IMG/VR virus record: IMGVR_UViG_3300047323_000262
Coordinates: 1-61,561 of that record
DNA: 61,561 nucleotides
Origin: a virus
Direction: 5' to 3' (one strand)
Shown here: piece after piece, positions 43,123 through 51,160 of the stretch
Position numbering within the stretch: position 1 is the stretch's first letter
Layout of the letters: every line of letters starts with the position of its first letter
Notes under the pieces: generated by a model
Databases searched by the model: none
What the model saw: only the letters and a program-made list of their open reading frames with translations
What the model was told of the DNA's origin: nothing
Made by a program: the position numbers and the translations under genes

Positions 43123-43457
43123 TGCTGAATTCTCCGCTGCGCTTCACGTTTGGCATGACCGCGCGCATACAACGCTAGGTCGGCGACGGCATAGGCTTCA
43201 ATAGTCAGGTCGAGCAGCGGCTTTTTGTGCGGGTTGTTCGCCATCATGCCCGGCAAGATGCGCATGGCGAAGTCGTCGCGCAGGTCATCCAGGAACTGGC
43301 TTGTTGGCGCCGGGGCTGGCTTAGCGATCAGGCTGGCAATGTGTTCTTCCAGCGAGACGGTATCGCGCCACCAGTCCACCGGGTCATGCGCGGCGCCGAA
43401 GCGCTCGCACAGGCTGCGGTGGAAGGTCTTGAAGGAATTTTCTCCTTTCGGATTCAT
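43119..43457 (-). CDS. Hypothetical accessory protein
   Basis: The 112-residue protein has an N-terminal D-P-V-D-W-W-R-D motif and is helical thereafter. I chose ATG 43457 in the ATGA overlap with the upstream stop; GAGGG is suitably placed. No domain is recognised. Confidence 0.6.
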   Translation of the reverse strand: MNPKGENSFKTFHRSLCERFGAAHDPVDWWRDTVSLEEHIASLIAKPAPAPTSQFLDDLRDDFAMRILPGMMANNPHKKPLLDLTIEAYAVADLALYARGHAKREAQRRIQQ

Positions 43458-43936
43458 TGTGGCGCCCTCAGATATTCCAGGCTGAAGGCTTCGGCGGCCT
43501 TGCACTGCTCGGGCTCGAACAGGCCGAAATGGCACTCGGCGACACTGAGGGCCATCTTGCCGGCGAGCCAGGCATAAGCCTGTTTGCGGCTCAGGTGCTT
43601 GTCGCGCCAGATCGGCTCAAAGGCTTTTTTGCAGGTGTTGCGCGCCTCGCGGGTGCGCTGATCGGCCATGGTGCCCAACGGCAAATCGGTGTCCGGGTGC
43701 AGGCCGACGTAGGCGCCGCAGCAGTCGCACAGGTACGCATACGGCCAGTCGCCGTAACAGCGGCCGTTGTAGATCGCGCTGTTTTCCACCAGGTCGACGC
43801 CGTTGGCGCAGTAGCGGCATTCGGTCGGGATGGCGATAGGGTCGGCCACGCGCAGCAAGGCGCGACGGCTGACGTGGGGCAAGGGCGCGGGCGGGACAAG
43901 CTTGTCCGGGCTGTGGGCGCGACTATCGATGGTCAT
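43454..43936 (-). CDS. DUF3268-family zinc-finger protein
   Basis: The 160-residue protein matches the zinc-finger DUF3268 type: C-R-Y-C-A-N-G-V-D-L-V (about 41-51), Y-A-Y-L-C-D-C-C-G-A-Y-V-G-L-H-P-x-T-D-x-P-L-G-T (about 68-90), then a helical C-terminus with R-K-Q-A-Y-A-W-L-A. ATG 43936 follows GAGGCATCCACCC. The family occurs in phages and plasmids; its biochemical role is not known. Confidence 0.8.
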   Translation of the reverse strand: MTIDSRAHSPDKLVPPAPLPHVSRRALLRVADPIAIPTECRYCANGVDLVENSAIYNGRCYGDWPYAYLCDCCGAYVGLHPDTDLPLGTMADQRTREARNTCKKAFEPIWRDKHLSRKQAYAWLAGKMALSVAECHFGLFEPEQCKAAEAFSLEYLRAPQ

Positions 43937-43965
43937 GGGTGGATGCCTCGGTTGTGGTGGGTGGT

Positions 43966-44241
43966 TTAGCCGGCAGCGAGCCAAGCGCTGTCGTCCCATT
44001 TCGAATACTCGGTGTTGCCTATCTCGTACATGCTTTCCTGCTTGGCGATGGGCGGGCGCGCAACGCAAAGGCGACTTGGTTTGATGCCGAGCCGCGCATA
44101 ATCACGCGCGCCATTGCTTAACGGCTTGGTCAGCGCCTTGCAGGACTTGCTACAGAACAAACCCCAGCCGCGCGCAACGTCGGCAGTGCGCGCCTGGAAT
44201 GCGGCGCGACACTTCGGGTTTAGGCAGGCGCGATCGATCAT
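43966..44241 (-). CDS. Small zinc-binding protein
   Basis: The 91-residue protein has C-L-N-P-K-C and C-S-K-S-C about 20 residues apart (5-33), a short zinc ribbon as in NinG-like N-termini, followed by an unrecognised tail. The start is uncertain (44241 in the ATGA overlap, or 44250). It is coupled to the upstream membrane-protein gene. Confidence 0.6.
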   Translation of the reverse strand: MIDRACLNPKCRAAFQARTADVARGWGLFCSKSCKALTKPLSNGARDYARLGIKPSRLCVARPPIAKQESMYEIGNTEYSKWDDSAWLAAG

Positions 44242-44483
44242 TGCGGCCATTGCACAAGCCCCATGCACAAGCCAACCAGCAGGACGACCAAGGTGGCGGC
44301 GCCGGCCGCGATCAGGGCCAGGCTCAACAGCGCGTCAAGGCGCGGATGGCGCGACGACCACGACGGGCGGGCGTGCTTGCTGAAAGGCGGCAGCTCGCCG
44401 GGGGCGAAGGTATAGCCTTTCGCTTCCCAGTGGGCGATGACGTCCAGCTGTTCGTCAGTGTAGCGAGTCGCTTGCGATTTCAT
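44238..44483 (-). CDS. Single-span membrane protein
   Basis: The 81-residue protein has a soluble N-terminus (Y-T-D-E-Q-L-D-V-I-A-H-W) and one C-terminal hydrophobic segment (about 50-75). I chose ATG 44483, with GGAG nine bases upstream, over a TTG at 44498. It could be tail-anchored in the inner membrane. No family is recognised. Confidence 0.6.
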   Translation of the reverse strand: MKSQATRYTDEQLDVIAHWEAKGYTFAPGELPPFSKHARPSWSSRHPRLDALLSLALIAAGAATLVVLLVGLCMGLVQWPQ

Positions 44484-44500
44484 CCGGGGCGTCTCCAAGG

Positions 44501-44719
44501 TTAGGCGGTGCAGGGGCGGGTCTGGCGTTGCGCGCGAATCAGGCTGATCAGCACGATTTCAGTGGCGTGCTCGCTCGGCTTGATGTGGTTGGCGGCCAAG
44601 GCGTAGCCCAACATCGCCTCGGCGGCGTGCAGCATGCGCTCGGCGAATTCGCTCGTCTCGGCTTTGCTGGCTTGGTCCTTGTGCAGGTCGATCAGGTCAC
44701 GGGCGGCCTTGGGGATCAT
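44501..44719 (-). CDS. Small hypothetical helical protein
   Basis: The 72-residue protein is predicted all-helical (A-A-R-D-L-I-D-L-H-K-D-Q). TAAGGAG precedes ATG 44719, so an upstream in-frame start at 44779 is not favoured. No family is recognised. Confidence 0.6.
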   Translation of the reverse strand: MIPKAARDLIDLHKDQASKAETSEFAERMLHAAEAMLGYALAANHIKPSEHATEIVLISLIRAQRQTRPCTA

Positions 44720-44730
44720 GGTCTTGCTCC

Positions 44731-45069
44731 TTAAAACCAAACGCGACGGGAGAACAGCACGGCCGGGCCGACAATCCACGGCAGGGTTTCTGGGGCGGTG
44801 CCCGGGTGTTGCGTCAGCCAGTTGTGGCGATAGATCGCGGTGGCGCGTTCGTTGCGTGGCAGGCCTTTGAGGTGGCCTTTTTCATCGACGAACATATCGG
44901 CAGCCTTTGCTTCGTGCAGTACGGCGACGTGTTCGAAGTCGTTGTGCTTGCCAATCAGCGGCTGAATGACGGCCTTGAGCTGGAAGTAATCCGGCACCTC
45001 TGGCAGTTCCACGGTGTGGCTTTCTTCGTCGCCGTTGGCGCGGATAATGGTGTATTCGGTGGTTTGCAT
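44731..45069 (-). CDS. DUF3846-family protein
   Basis: The 112-residue protein has L-K-A-V-I-Q-P-L-I-G, F-V-D-E-K-G-H-L-K-G-L-P-R-N-E-R-A-T, and I-V-G-P-A-V-L, the three conserved blocks of DUF3846. Length is normal. The leader is GAGGCATCACCC. Function is unknown; the family is widespread in phages of Gram-negative hosts. Confidence 0.8.
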   Translation of the reverse strand: MQTTEYTIIRANGDEESHTVELPEVPDYFQLKAVIQPLIGKHNDFEHVAVLHEAKAADMFVDEKGHLKGLPRNERATAIYRHNWLTQHPGTAPETLPWIVGPAVLFSRRVWF

Positions 45070-45142
45070 GGGTGATGCCTCTGTGGTGGGTATCTGGTAC
45101 TGGCTCAGCCCCAGTTAAGGGGCTTGAGGTGGGCGTGGTTGG

Positions 45143-45391
45143 TTAGATCGATTCTTCCTCGGTCAACTGACCTTCAGCGGCTGCTGAGGTAGCGTCTTCA
45201 ATGCTTACAAACGTTGTTTCTTTGCCTGCGTGCTGCTCATTCATGAACGTGGTTTGCTCCGACTCAATCGCCAGCGTGATGTTGTGGCGCTGTTCGTAAG
45301 TCAAGGCGTCGAAGCGGCGAGCGTAACGAGGTTCAATTGCGCAAGCTTCGTCAAGCTCTGGGTGGCCTTCGGCTGCGTAGTTGGTAGTCAT
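45143..45391 (-). CDS. Hypothetical acidic protein
   Basis: This 82-residue protein is acidic, with R-R-F-D-A-L-T-Y-E-Q-R-H in the middle and a Glu/Ser/Ala-rich tail. GGAGC precedes ATG 45391. It is the first gene of the minus-strand accessory block, next to a 200-bp divergent gap. No family is recognised. Confidence 0.6.
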   Translation of the reverse strand: MTTNYAAEGHPELDEACAIEPRYARRFDALTYEQRHNITLAIESEQTTFMNEQHAGKETTFVSIEDATSAAAEGQLTEEESI

Positions 45392-45511
45392 CTCGTCTTG
45401 CTCCGTTGTTCGTGTTTTCGGTATGTGTGCAAACTGTAGATAACTTTTTCCGCGCGCACAATAGAGGGGAAGAAAAAAACACGAAATAAACCGACAAGAC
45501 GACGAAAGCTG

Positions 45512-45539
45512 TTGAAGTAGCGGCGAACTGTGGTAGTGT
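45512..45539 (+). promoter_or_regulatory. Possible promoter of the TerB-like gene
   Basis: TTGAAG (45512-45517) and TAGTGT (45534-45539) are separated by 16 bp, with TGG directly before the -10 (extended -10). It lies in the 201-bp divergent gap at 45392-45592. A minus-strand promoter for the accessory block should lie here too, near 45440-45500, but none is clear. Confidence 0.45.
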
Positions 45540-45592
45540 TCGTTCCGTCGAGAGGCATTCCGCCGATCGACTTACTTTGTGAGGCAATACCC

Positions 45593-46036
45593 ATGGGCTT
45601 TTTGGGCAAAGTGTTCGGCAAGAAATCCGGTGAAGCGCGCCAGGCAATGGCCGTAATGACCAATCGCGACTTGATGCAGGCGTCGGTGTACGGCGTGTTC
45701 TATGTGGCGTCGGCTGATGGCGACATCGAAAAGGAAGAAGTCGAGAAAATCGAAAAGCTCATTAACAACTCGCCCGCCTTGAAAGGCTTCGGCGCCGAGC
45801 TGAGCAATACCATCGACCGCGCCAAGGCTGACTATACCGACGGCGGCCCGCGCATCATCCGTCAGAACGCCGAGAAGGAACTGAAAGACCTGGCGCACAG
45901 CGTTGACGATGCCACCACCGTGCTGAACTTCATGCTGACCGTGGCTGAAGCGGATGGCGAAATCGAGCCGGCCGAAATGGTGGTGCTGGAGAAGGCCGCC
46001 AAGATCATGAACCTCAACCTGAAAGACTTCCTGTAA
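45593..46036 (+). CDS. TerB-family protein
   Basis: The 147-residue protein matches the TerB (tellurite-resistance TerB) helical fold: M-Q-A-S-V-Y-G-V-F-Y-V-A-S-A-D-G-D-I-E-K-E-E (about 28-49) and M-L-T-V-A-E-A-D-G-E-I-E-P-A-E (about 117-131), each with the paired acidic A-D-G loop. ATG 45593 follows GAGGCAATACCC. TerB proteins bind divalent metal and occur in stress and phage-defence contexts; the role in phage is open. Confidence 0.85.
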   Translation: MGFLGKVFGKKSGEARQAMAVMTNRDLMQASVYGVFYVASADGDIEKEEVEKIEKLINNSPALKGFGAELSNTIDRAKADYTDGGPRIIRQNAEKELKDLAHSVDDATTVLNFMLTVAEADGEIEPAEMVVLEKAAKIMNLNLKDFL

Positions 46037-46038
46037 CC

Positions 46039-46194
46039 ATGCGCCTGACCGACAAGGTTCGCCGCGTCGCCGCCTTCGGCCTTGCCGGGGGTGTGGTGCT
46101 GGTCGATTCCGCCAGCCGGTTGTTGTCGATGTGCGCCGACCTGGTACTGGTTGTGCTGTTGTTGGTGGTGCTGCTGTACCGCCGTAAACCCTGA
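46039..46194 (+). CDS. Small membrane protein
   Basis: The 51-residue protein has a basic N-terminus (R-L-T-D-K-V-R-R) and two hydrophobic stretches (about 11-22 and 33-46), ending R-R-K-P. It starts two bases after the TerB-like stop, so the two are likely co-expressed. A weak GC inverted repeat follows. No family is recognised. Confidence 0.55.
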   Translation: MRLTDKVRRVAAFGLAGGVVLVDSASRLLSMCADLVLVVLLLVVLLYRRKP

Positions 46195-46241
46195 TCCCGC
46201 TCAGTGCCCGCCCTCGCGGGACTTTACCTGTTGAGTGATGA

Positions 46242-46313
46242 ATGACGTTTGAAGACTGGCTGAAACTGCAATGGGCCATCCTGATCGAGCATGGCCTGAT
46301 CAAACCGCAATAA
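46242..46313 (+). CDS. Possible micro-ORF
   Basis: The ORF has 23 codons with a plausible composition (M-T-F-E-D-W-L-K-L-Q-W) and a GAG seven bases before the ATG. It fills most of the gap between the membrane protein and the next gene. Its short length makes it uncertain. Confidence 0.3.
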   Translation: MTFEDWLKLQWAILIEHGLIKPQ

Positions 46314-46332
46314 CCCACAAGAGGCATCACCC

Positions 46333-46896
46333 ATGACGCACAAGACAAACCCCGAGGCCGTCATTCTCGGCGCCTTGTTTGACTTCGCCGGGCACCTGCG
46401 CACCGCTGACATCATGAACCCGCATGCTGGCATCGATGGCTTTGCCAAATTGCGCAAACTGAGCGCTACCGAAGTGCCGACCATGACCTGGCGCGATCAG
46501 CTCGACACCCTGCGCGACAATGCCGAGCGCCTGCCGAGCGACAGCGAACTGGTCACCGACCTGCTGTTGCTGGCCGAAGCCTTCAAAGACGGCGACCCCG
46601 GCGCGGATAACAAGGTGTTCGACGTGCTGAACAATGCCGCCACCCGCTTGCGCCGGATTGATACCCAGCCCGCCACGGGCGTTGACGTAACAGATGGCGA
46701 GCGGTATCGCTTCGGCCGGTACGTTATGCGCAATGAAGAGGTACTTGAGCGCCTCAGTGAGCAGCGTCTTGACGAGCTGAAGGTGCTGGAAGACTCCACC
46801 GTAACTGACGAGGCCGAGCATGATCCGGTAATGACTCGCCTGATGGAAATCATGATCGAGGACGGCCTGTGGCCGCTGAAGGATGGCGCGCAATGA
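46333..46896 (+). CDS. Hypothetical accessory protein
   Basis: The 187-residue protein is acidic and helical, with an L-R-T-A-D-I-M-N-P-H region and repeated Glu/Asp/Arg helices. The ATG follows GAGGCATCACCC. It is coupled to the next gene by ATGA. I do not recognise the family. Confidence 0.65.
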   Translation: MTHKTNPEAVILGALFDFAGHLRTADIMNPHAGIDGFAKLRKLSATEVPTMTWRDQLDTLRDNAERLPSDSELVTDLLLLAEAFKDGDPGADNKVFDVLNNAATRLRRIDTQPATGVDVTDGERYRFGRYVMRNEEVLERLSEQRLDELKVLEDSTVTDEAEHDPVMTRLMEIMIEDGLWPLKDGAQ

Positions 46897-47384
46897 TCGC
46901 CATCGATTGGAGCAAGGCGCCGGAAGGGGCGACGCATGCAGCGGCTTGTGGCGATGACTACCTTTGGTACTCGCTTGATCACGCTGTATTGATCGCGCGC
47001 CCGGTGGAGTGGGACGGCCAAGACCGACCTCCTATCGGGACGGTATGCGAGGTGTACAGCGATAGCCCGCACGCAGACTGGAAGGATCATGTCGGCAAGG
47101 TCGTGTTCATTGTCGCTCACGACGCGATGAGGGCGGTGTACCGGTTTGAAACTGATAGCGGCCTCGGTTATCACGCGCTCGGCGGTGGTGCTGACGGCAA
47201 GTCCTACCCATTCCGCCCTATCCGCGCGCCCGAGCAGGCCGCGGCGGAAAATCGCGAGCAGGCCGCACGCGAACTGTTCGAAGCGGTCAACCCCGAGGGC
47301 CAGTGGCACAAGTTCCACGCGGACGGAAAGCGGCGTTACCTGGCCGCCATCGATGCCGGCTTTGGCAAGCAGGTGAAGCCATGA
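46893..47384 (+). CDS. Hypothetical accessory protein
   Basis: The 163-residue protein has a beta-rich N-terminus (I-D-W-S-K-A-P-E-G-A-T-H, then Y-L-W-Y) and a helical C-terminus with H-K-F-H-A-D-G-K-R-R-Y. The start W-S-K-A-P-E-G-A-T type occurs in many phage accessory proteins. Function is unknown. It is coupled on both sides by ATGA. Confidence 0.65.
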   Translation: MIAIDWSKAPEGATHAAACGDDYLWYSLDHAVLIARPVEWDGQDRPPIGTVCEVYSDSPHADWKDHVGKVVFIVAHDAMRAVYRFETDSGLGYHALGGGADGKSYPFRPIRAPEQAAAENREQAARELFEAVNPEGQWHKFHADGKRRYLAAIDAGFGKQVKP

Positions 47385-47533
47385 GCCGCAAAGGTGTGTT
47401 CGTCATTCTGGCCGCGACCTCGGCAATCGGCGTGATGCTCTTCAACGTATCCGGTAAGGCGTATGTATTCCAGACGCTAGGGGCTGGCTATGCGCTTACC
47501 ATGCATTGGGCCTTTGATCGGGTGAAGCCATGA
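47381..47533 (+). CDS. Small membrane protein
   Basis: The 50-residue protein has a hydrophobic segment at about 5-22 and an aromatic second half. It starts and ends in ATGA overlaps, which supports expression. No family is recognised. Confidence 0.6.
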   Translation: MSRKGVFVILAATSAIGVMLFNVSGKAYVFQTLGAGYALTMHWAFDRVKP

Positions 47534-47955
47534 ACCGCGCCCGCCCCGTAGACCTGCGCAAGGCGATGGAAGTCGCCCAGGCGTACCTCAAGGCTGGCCT
47601 GTGGTTTGTGCCGATGCCGGTGCTCAACGACCAGGATTTTAACGACCTGGTCAAGCAAGGCGATTCGCGCCTGACGCTGCTGGAGCAGGACACCGAAGGA
47701 ACGAGCCGCGACGAACTGACGGTGCGCTATTTCGTCAATGCCCGCACCCGCATGTGCAAGGTGCTGCAAGGGCGTGGCCCGGAGCATGAAGCCCACATTC
47801 GCCAAGCCCATCGCGAAGAGTTTGTGGAAGTGACCGGCAACCTGATGGATGTGTTCCGCGCCGACACGCAAAAGGCCAAGGATGCCGGCTGGAAAGCCTT
47901 CGGCCGCACGCCCTACGCCAAGTTTATGGAGCGATTGAACAATGAATCAAACTGA
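47530..47955 (+). CDS. DUF1382-like protein
   Basis: The 141-residue protein opens with R-A-R-P-V-D-L-R-K-A-M-E and G-L-W-F-V-P-M-P-V-L, the DUF1382 pattern, and continues with an unrelated basic helical region (about 65-141) absent from the usual ~60-residue form. It overlaps the phosphatase gene by 14 bp. Function is unknown. Confidence 0.7.
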   Translation: MNRARPVDLRKAMEVAQAYLKAGLWFVPMPVLNDQDFNDLVKQGDSRLTLLEQDTEGTSRDELTVRYFVNARTRMCKVLQGRGPEHEAHIRQAHREEFVEVTGNLMDVFRADTQKAKDAGWKAFGRTPYAKFMERLNNESN

Positions 47956-48661
47956 AGCACTGCGCATTCGTCGCGTACAGGCCAACACCAAAGGTCGCGA
48001 CATCGCTGTCGGTGATGTGCATGGTCATTTCACGCGCTTGCAATCGGCGCTAAACGCCATTGGCTTCAATCCCGAGGTAGATCGCCTGTTCAGCGTTGGC
48101 GACTTGGTTGATCGAGGGCCTGAGTCGGCCAAGTGCATTGAATGGCTGTCACAACCTTGGTTCCACACGATTCAAGGCAACCATGAAGACATCGCCGTGC
48201 GCCACGTCAAGCATGGCAAAGTCGATACCGGCATCTATCTGGCCAATGGTGGCGCATGGTTCCTAGCCATGAATGCAGATGAGCAGGCTGAATATGCCAC
48301 CTTGTTCGCTGATCAGCCTATCGCGCTGGAAGTCGAAACCGCTGGTGGATTGGTTGGGTTGGTGCATGCGGATTGCCCGTTTGAAAGCTGGGATGATCTG
48401 CGGCTCGCATTAGAGGGCGACCCCCGTGGCAGTCGGCAAGTGGTTGATTATTGCCAATGGTCACGCCAGCGTCATGAAGATCGCGACCGCCGCATTGTAG
48501 TTGGAGTGAAGGCGGTTGTTGTTGGTCACACGCCAATGGCTGATCCATTGATTTTGGGGAATGTTCACTACATCGACACGGGTGGCTGGTTCCCTGATAA
48601 CGGACGCTTCACTTTTTTGGAATTGAATACACTGGAAGTCATTCAGGGGGCTGAACAATGA
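47942..48661 (+). CDS. Lambda-type serine/threonine protein phosphatase
   Basis: The 239-residue protein has the metallophosphatase motifs G24-D-V-H-G28, G53-D-L-V-D-R-G59 and G79-N-H-E82, plus later H-A-D and V-G-H-T-P, as in lambda PP (221 residues). It should bind two metal ions and dephosphorylate Ser/Thr (and perhaps His/Tyr). It is set among nin-like small genes, as in lambda. Confidence 0.9.
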   Translation: MNQTEALRIRRVQANTKGRDIAVGDVHGHFTRLQSALNAIGFNPEVDRLFSVGDLVDRGPESAKCIEWLSQPWFHTIQGNHEDIAVRHVKHGKVDTGIYLANGGAWFLAMNADEQAEYATLFADQPIALEVETAGGLVGLVHADCPFESWDDLRLALEGDPRGSRQVVDYCQWSRQRHEDRDRRIVVGVKAVVVGHTPMADPLILGNVHYIDTGGWFPDNGRFTFLELNTLEVIQGAEQ

Positions 48662-48987
48662 ACAGGCGCGACGCCAAACGCATTGCTGAAACCGTGACGC
48701 ACGAGCAGCTGCTGGAAATGTTCGAGCGGGCCAAGTGGTCAATCAAGGATTGGAAGGAGCCGAGCAAGGTCAACCCTAGCATTACCCTCGGCGCGGCGTG
48801 GAACATCTACTACCCGGCCATCATCAAGGGTCTGAGCCCGATCAAGCTCGGCCGCGTCAAAACCAATATGATTTGGGTGTTTGGCGACTACCTGCCCGCC
48901 GAACTGAAGCCGGCCAAGAAGGACCAGTGCAAGTCGCCCGCGATCAGCGTGTTCCATCAAGAGCCCATCTTTGAGGTGTCGCCATGA
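48658..48987 (+). CDS. Hypothetical accessory protein
   Basis: The 109-residue protein begins with an R-R-D-A-K-R-I-A-E-T helix and contains W-N-I-Y-Y-P-A. It is coupled to the phosphatase gene by ATGA. I do not recognise the family. Confidence 0.6.
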   Translation: MNRRDAKRIAETVTHEQLLEMFERAKWSIKDWKEPSKVNPSITLGAAWNIYYPAIIKGLSPIKLGRVKTNMIWVFGDYLPAELKPAKKDQCKSPAISVFHQEPIFEVSP

Positions 48988-49376
48988 TCAGCAAGGAAGA
49001 ATTGCAGCGCCTGGCCGAGGCGGCTGAGGCTTGCCCGGCCGAACCGCTGCGTCTGGTCGAGTACGACGGCAACCAGATGTACCTGCGCAACACGGCCGGC
49101 ATTGTGCTGGAGGTGTATCGCAACCGCTCGTTCCCGCAGTACGCCGCGATCAATGAGGCGCACGCCCGGCTGGTCGCGGCGGCAACGCCGGCCGTGGTGC
49201 TGGCGCTGCTGGCCGAGGTCAAGGCGCTGAGCGATCTGGCGGAAGTGGTCGCCAAGAAGCTGCGCAGCGCGCAAATCTGCAACCCGCTGGTGGTGGATGT
49301 GCTGCTGGATGAAGCCCGCGAGGCGCTGGCGGATCATCTGCCCAAGGGCTGGCCGACCCAAGCAAAGCCACAATAA
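48984..49376 (+). CDS. Ead/Ea22-like accessory protein
   Basis: The 130-residue protein is Ala/Leu-rich and helical (L-Q-R-L-A-E-A-A-E-A, then V-L-A-L-L-A-E-V-K-A-L), with one beta insert (L-V-E-Y-D-G-N). That is the usual composition of short Ead/Ea22-like proteins. It starts in an ATGA overlap. Function is not known. Confidence 0.6.
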   Translation: MISKEELQRLAEAAEACPAEPLRLVEYDGNQMYLRNTAGIVLEVYRNRSFPQYAAINEAHARLVAAATPAVVLALLAEVKALSDLAEVVAKKLRSAQICNPLVVDVLLDEAREALADHLPKGWPTQAKPQ

Positions 49377-49408
49377 CCACCCCGTCAGCAAGGAGCTTTT
49401 CCCAAGTG

Positions 49409-49936
49409 ATGAAAGAATCGAGGCAACGGCAATTGTTGGAAGGACAAAGCAGTGTGGCGCGCAAGGTGTTCGAGGGCGTGCCGATCCAGGAAGCGTGGCC
49501 GGAGAATGCTATTTTCGACGCCATCCGCAACAACAACATCAGCATCGCCGCCCATGCCGTGCGGGGCTGTCTGCTCGACATGAAGGACGCCGGCCTGGTC
49601 AAGGAATTGCCCAAGGGCTATTTCCAGCGTGTCGCCGTGCAGCCGTACCTGCGCTTGAGCGAAGACAAAAACACCCAGGCAACCCAGGCCATCACCATCG
49701 AGGCGCCAATGCAGACTCCAACCGCAAAGAAAACAGAACCAACCCCGCTTGACCTGCTCGCCACGGTGGCTACTGAGTTGACGCTGATGGCCAGCGAGTA
49801 CGGCGAACGCCTGCGCGCCCTGTCCTTGCGTGTGGAAGAGGTGGCGCTGTCGGTAGCGGCGCAGCGCGAAGCCGACGCCGCGATCATCGCTCAGGCCAAC
49901 CAGCTCAAGGTTTTGCTGAAGGGGTTCGGGGAATGA
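49409..49936 (+). CDS. HTH-type accessory protein
   Basis: The 175-residue protein has an N-terminal winged-helix-like part (about 15-65; I-R-N-N-N-I-S-I-A-A-H-A-V-R-G-C-L), a Thr/Pro linker and a C-terminal coiled coil (about 110-170). A GTG three bases upstream (49406) is better spaced from AGGAG and is an alternative start. It may be a DNA-binding regulator. No family is certain. Confidence 0.6.
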   Translation: MKESRQRQLLEGQSSVARKVFEGVPIQEAWPENAIFDAIRNNNISIAAHAVRGCLLDMKDAGLVKELPKGYFQRVAVQPYLRLSEDKNTQATQAITIEAPMQTPTAKKTEPTPLDLLATVATELTLMASEYGERLRALSLRVEEVALSVAAQREADAAIIAQANQLKVLLKGFGE

Positions 49937-50136
49937 AGAAGAAAGAGGCGAGAATCCTGAAGCAAAAGAATGGTCCGGTTGCCGGGCTTGCTGAAAGTCG
50001 ATACATCGGTACGCGCCGGCACTTTTGGGTTGTCCTGTCCGGCTTCAGTGTTCATGTTTGCCATAGCCCGAAGGAAGCCAAGGCCGCATGGCGCAAGATC
50101 AATGCCAGCGGGTGGCAGAAGAAGGTGACGCCATGA
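49933..50136 (+). CDS. Small basic hypothetical protein
   Basis: The 67-residue protein is very basic (K-K-K-E-A-R-I-L-K-Q-K at the start) with a beta-rich middle. ATGA couplings at both ends suggest it is real. No domain is recognised. Confidence 0.55.
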   Translation: MKKKEARILKQKNGPVAGLAESRYIGTRRHFWVVLSGFSVHVCHSPKEAKAAWRKINASGWQKKVTP

Positions 50137-50297
50137 CGCCCGAGCAGCAAAAGACAGTCAACGCCCGCCAGGCTCAAGGCTTCAAGGTCGTGGCCAAGGA
50201 TCGCGACGTCATCCGCCTCACCAACGGCGCCGACAAGCGCGTGGTGTTCCCGGATGGCAGCGAGAAGCGTGGCAACCATTACGTGGCAAGGGGGTAG
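50133..50297 (+). CDS. Small hypothetical protein
   Basis: The 54-residue protein has Q-A-Q-G-F-K-V-V-A-K-D-R-D-V-I-R-L-T-N-G and R-V-V-F-P-D-G-S-E, a small beta hairpin type. ATGA overlap with the previous gene fixes the start. Function is unknown. Confidence 0.55.
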   Translation: MTPEQQKTVNARQAQGFKVVAKDRDVIRLTNGADKRVVFPDGSEKRGNHYVARG

Positions 50298-50299
50298 GC

Positions 50300-50587
50300 A
50301 TGAGCCTTAAATTCAAATGTGACGTTTGCGGTAACTACCACCATGCGTATGTGAACCACTTCAGCTTGGGCAAAGTGTGCGGGCGCTGCGCGATTGAGGT
50401 TCGTATCGGCACGCCGCTGGAGTTGGCTGTCAGGGTTCGTCGTGCGCTCGGCGCGCTGGAACGCATAGAGCGCAGCGCCTATCGGGCGATTCGTGAAGGC
50501 TGTAGCGCGGCAGTCATGGGTATGTCGCTGGCGATGAAGACCAAGGCCTTGATCCGGCATGACCGGATATTGAGGGGTGAAGCATGA
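50300..50587 (+). CDS. Zinc-ribbon hypothetical protein
   Basis: The 95-residue protein has C-D-V-C-G-N (about 7-12) and C-G-R-C (about 27-30), a zinc ribbon, followed by a basic helical tail. ATG 50300 lies two bases after the previous stop. It may bind nucleic acid. No family is certain. Confidence 0.65.
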   Translation: MSLKFKCDVCGNYHHAYVNHFSLGKVCGRCAIEVRIGTPLELAVRVRRALGALERIERSAYRAIREGCSAAVMGMSLAMKTKALIRHDRILRGEA

Positions 50588-50790
50588 TCACCATTGACGG
50601 CAACGAGTTCGAAGAGCGCGAACTAATCCGGCGCACCATTGCCAGCCTGAAAGGCCCGAGCAAACGCAAAAGCATGTACGGTACTGAGCGCTGGGTATTG
50701 GTCATGGACTTGTTTTGTGTGGGTAGCACCGTAGCGCGCGGCCTGTGCCGTGAGTTCGGTTTCGATCCTGACGAGGCGCTGCGCTCATGA
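50584..50790 (+). CDS. Small hypothetical protein
   Basis: The 68-residue protein has E-R-E-L-I-R-R-T-I-A and W-V-L-V-M-D-L-F-C-V-G-S-T-V-A-R, an HTH-like helix pair. It is coupled on both sides by ATGA. Role not known. Confidence 0.55.
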   Translation: MITIDGNEFEERELIRRTIASLKGPSKRKSMYGTERWVLVMDLFCVGSTVARGLCREFGFDPDEALRS

Positions 50791-50987
50791 AGTGGAAAGC
50801 CCAAGGCCCGCACGCGGTCGTCAGTGACGAAGGGTATGTGGTGGCGCGCTTTCGTGCGGGCACCAGCGAGCAGTTCCGCCCCAGCCTGCGCGGTAGCTTT
50901 ATCGGCGGGGCGTATAAGACCGTCGATGAAGCCAAACGCATTTGCATTGATCACCATAAGGAGGCGTCATGCCCAGCCCGATCTTGA
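50787..50987 (+). CDS. Small hypothetical protein
   Basis: The 66-residue protein has a short beta-rich start (H-A-V-V-S-D-E-G-Y-V-V-A-R-F) and a Cys/His tail. It starts in ATGA and overlaps the next gene by 19 bp. No domain is recognised. Confidence 0.5.
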   Translation: MKWKAQGPHAVVSDEGYVVARFRAGTSEQFRPSLRGSFIGGAYKTVDEAKRICIDHHKEASCPARS

Positions 50988-51160
50988 AGCACTTCGAATG
51001 CAAGCACCTGTCGTTCAGTGATCGCCCTATCGCCAAGCCGTTCGCCGACTTGGCCGGGATCATGGATAGCCTGTTACCGGACGGCCCGGAGAAGTCAGCC
51101 GGTCTGCGTAAGCTGTTGGAGTCGCTGGACTGCATGATTCGCGCCGCAACTAACCCGTAA
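50969..51160 (+). CDS. Small conserved-type phage protein
   Basis: The 63-residue protein has L-K-H-F-E-x-K-H-L, K-P-F-A-D-L-A and L-P-D-G-P-E-K-S-A-G-L-R-K-L-L-E-S, a pattern found in short proteins of many siphophages and podophages (the family function is unknown). AAGGAGG precedes ATG 50969. The gene is followed by a TTAAC/GTTAA inverted repeat and a terminator. Confidence 0.7.
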   Translation: MPSPILKHFECKHLSFSDRPIAKPFADLAGIMDSLLPDGPEKSAGLRKLLESLDCMIRAATNP

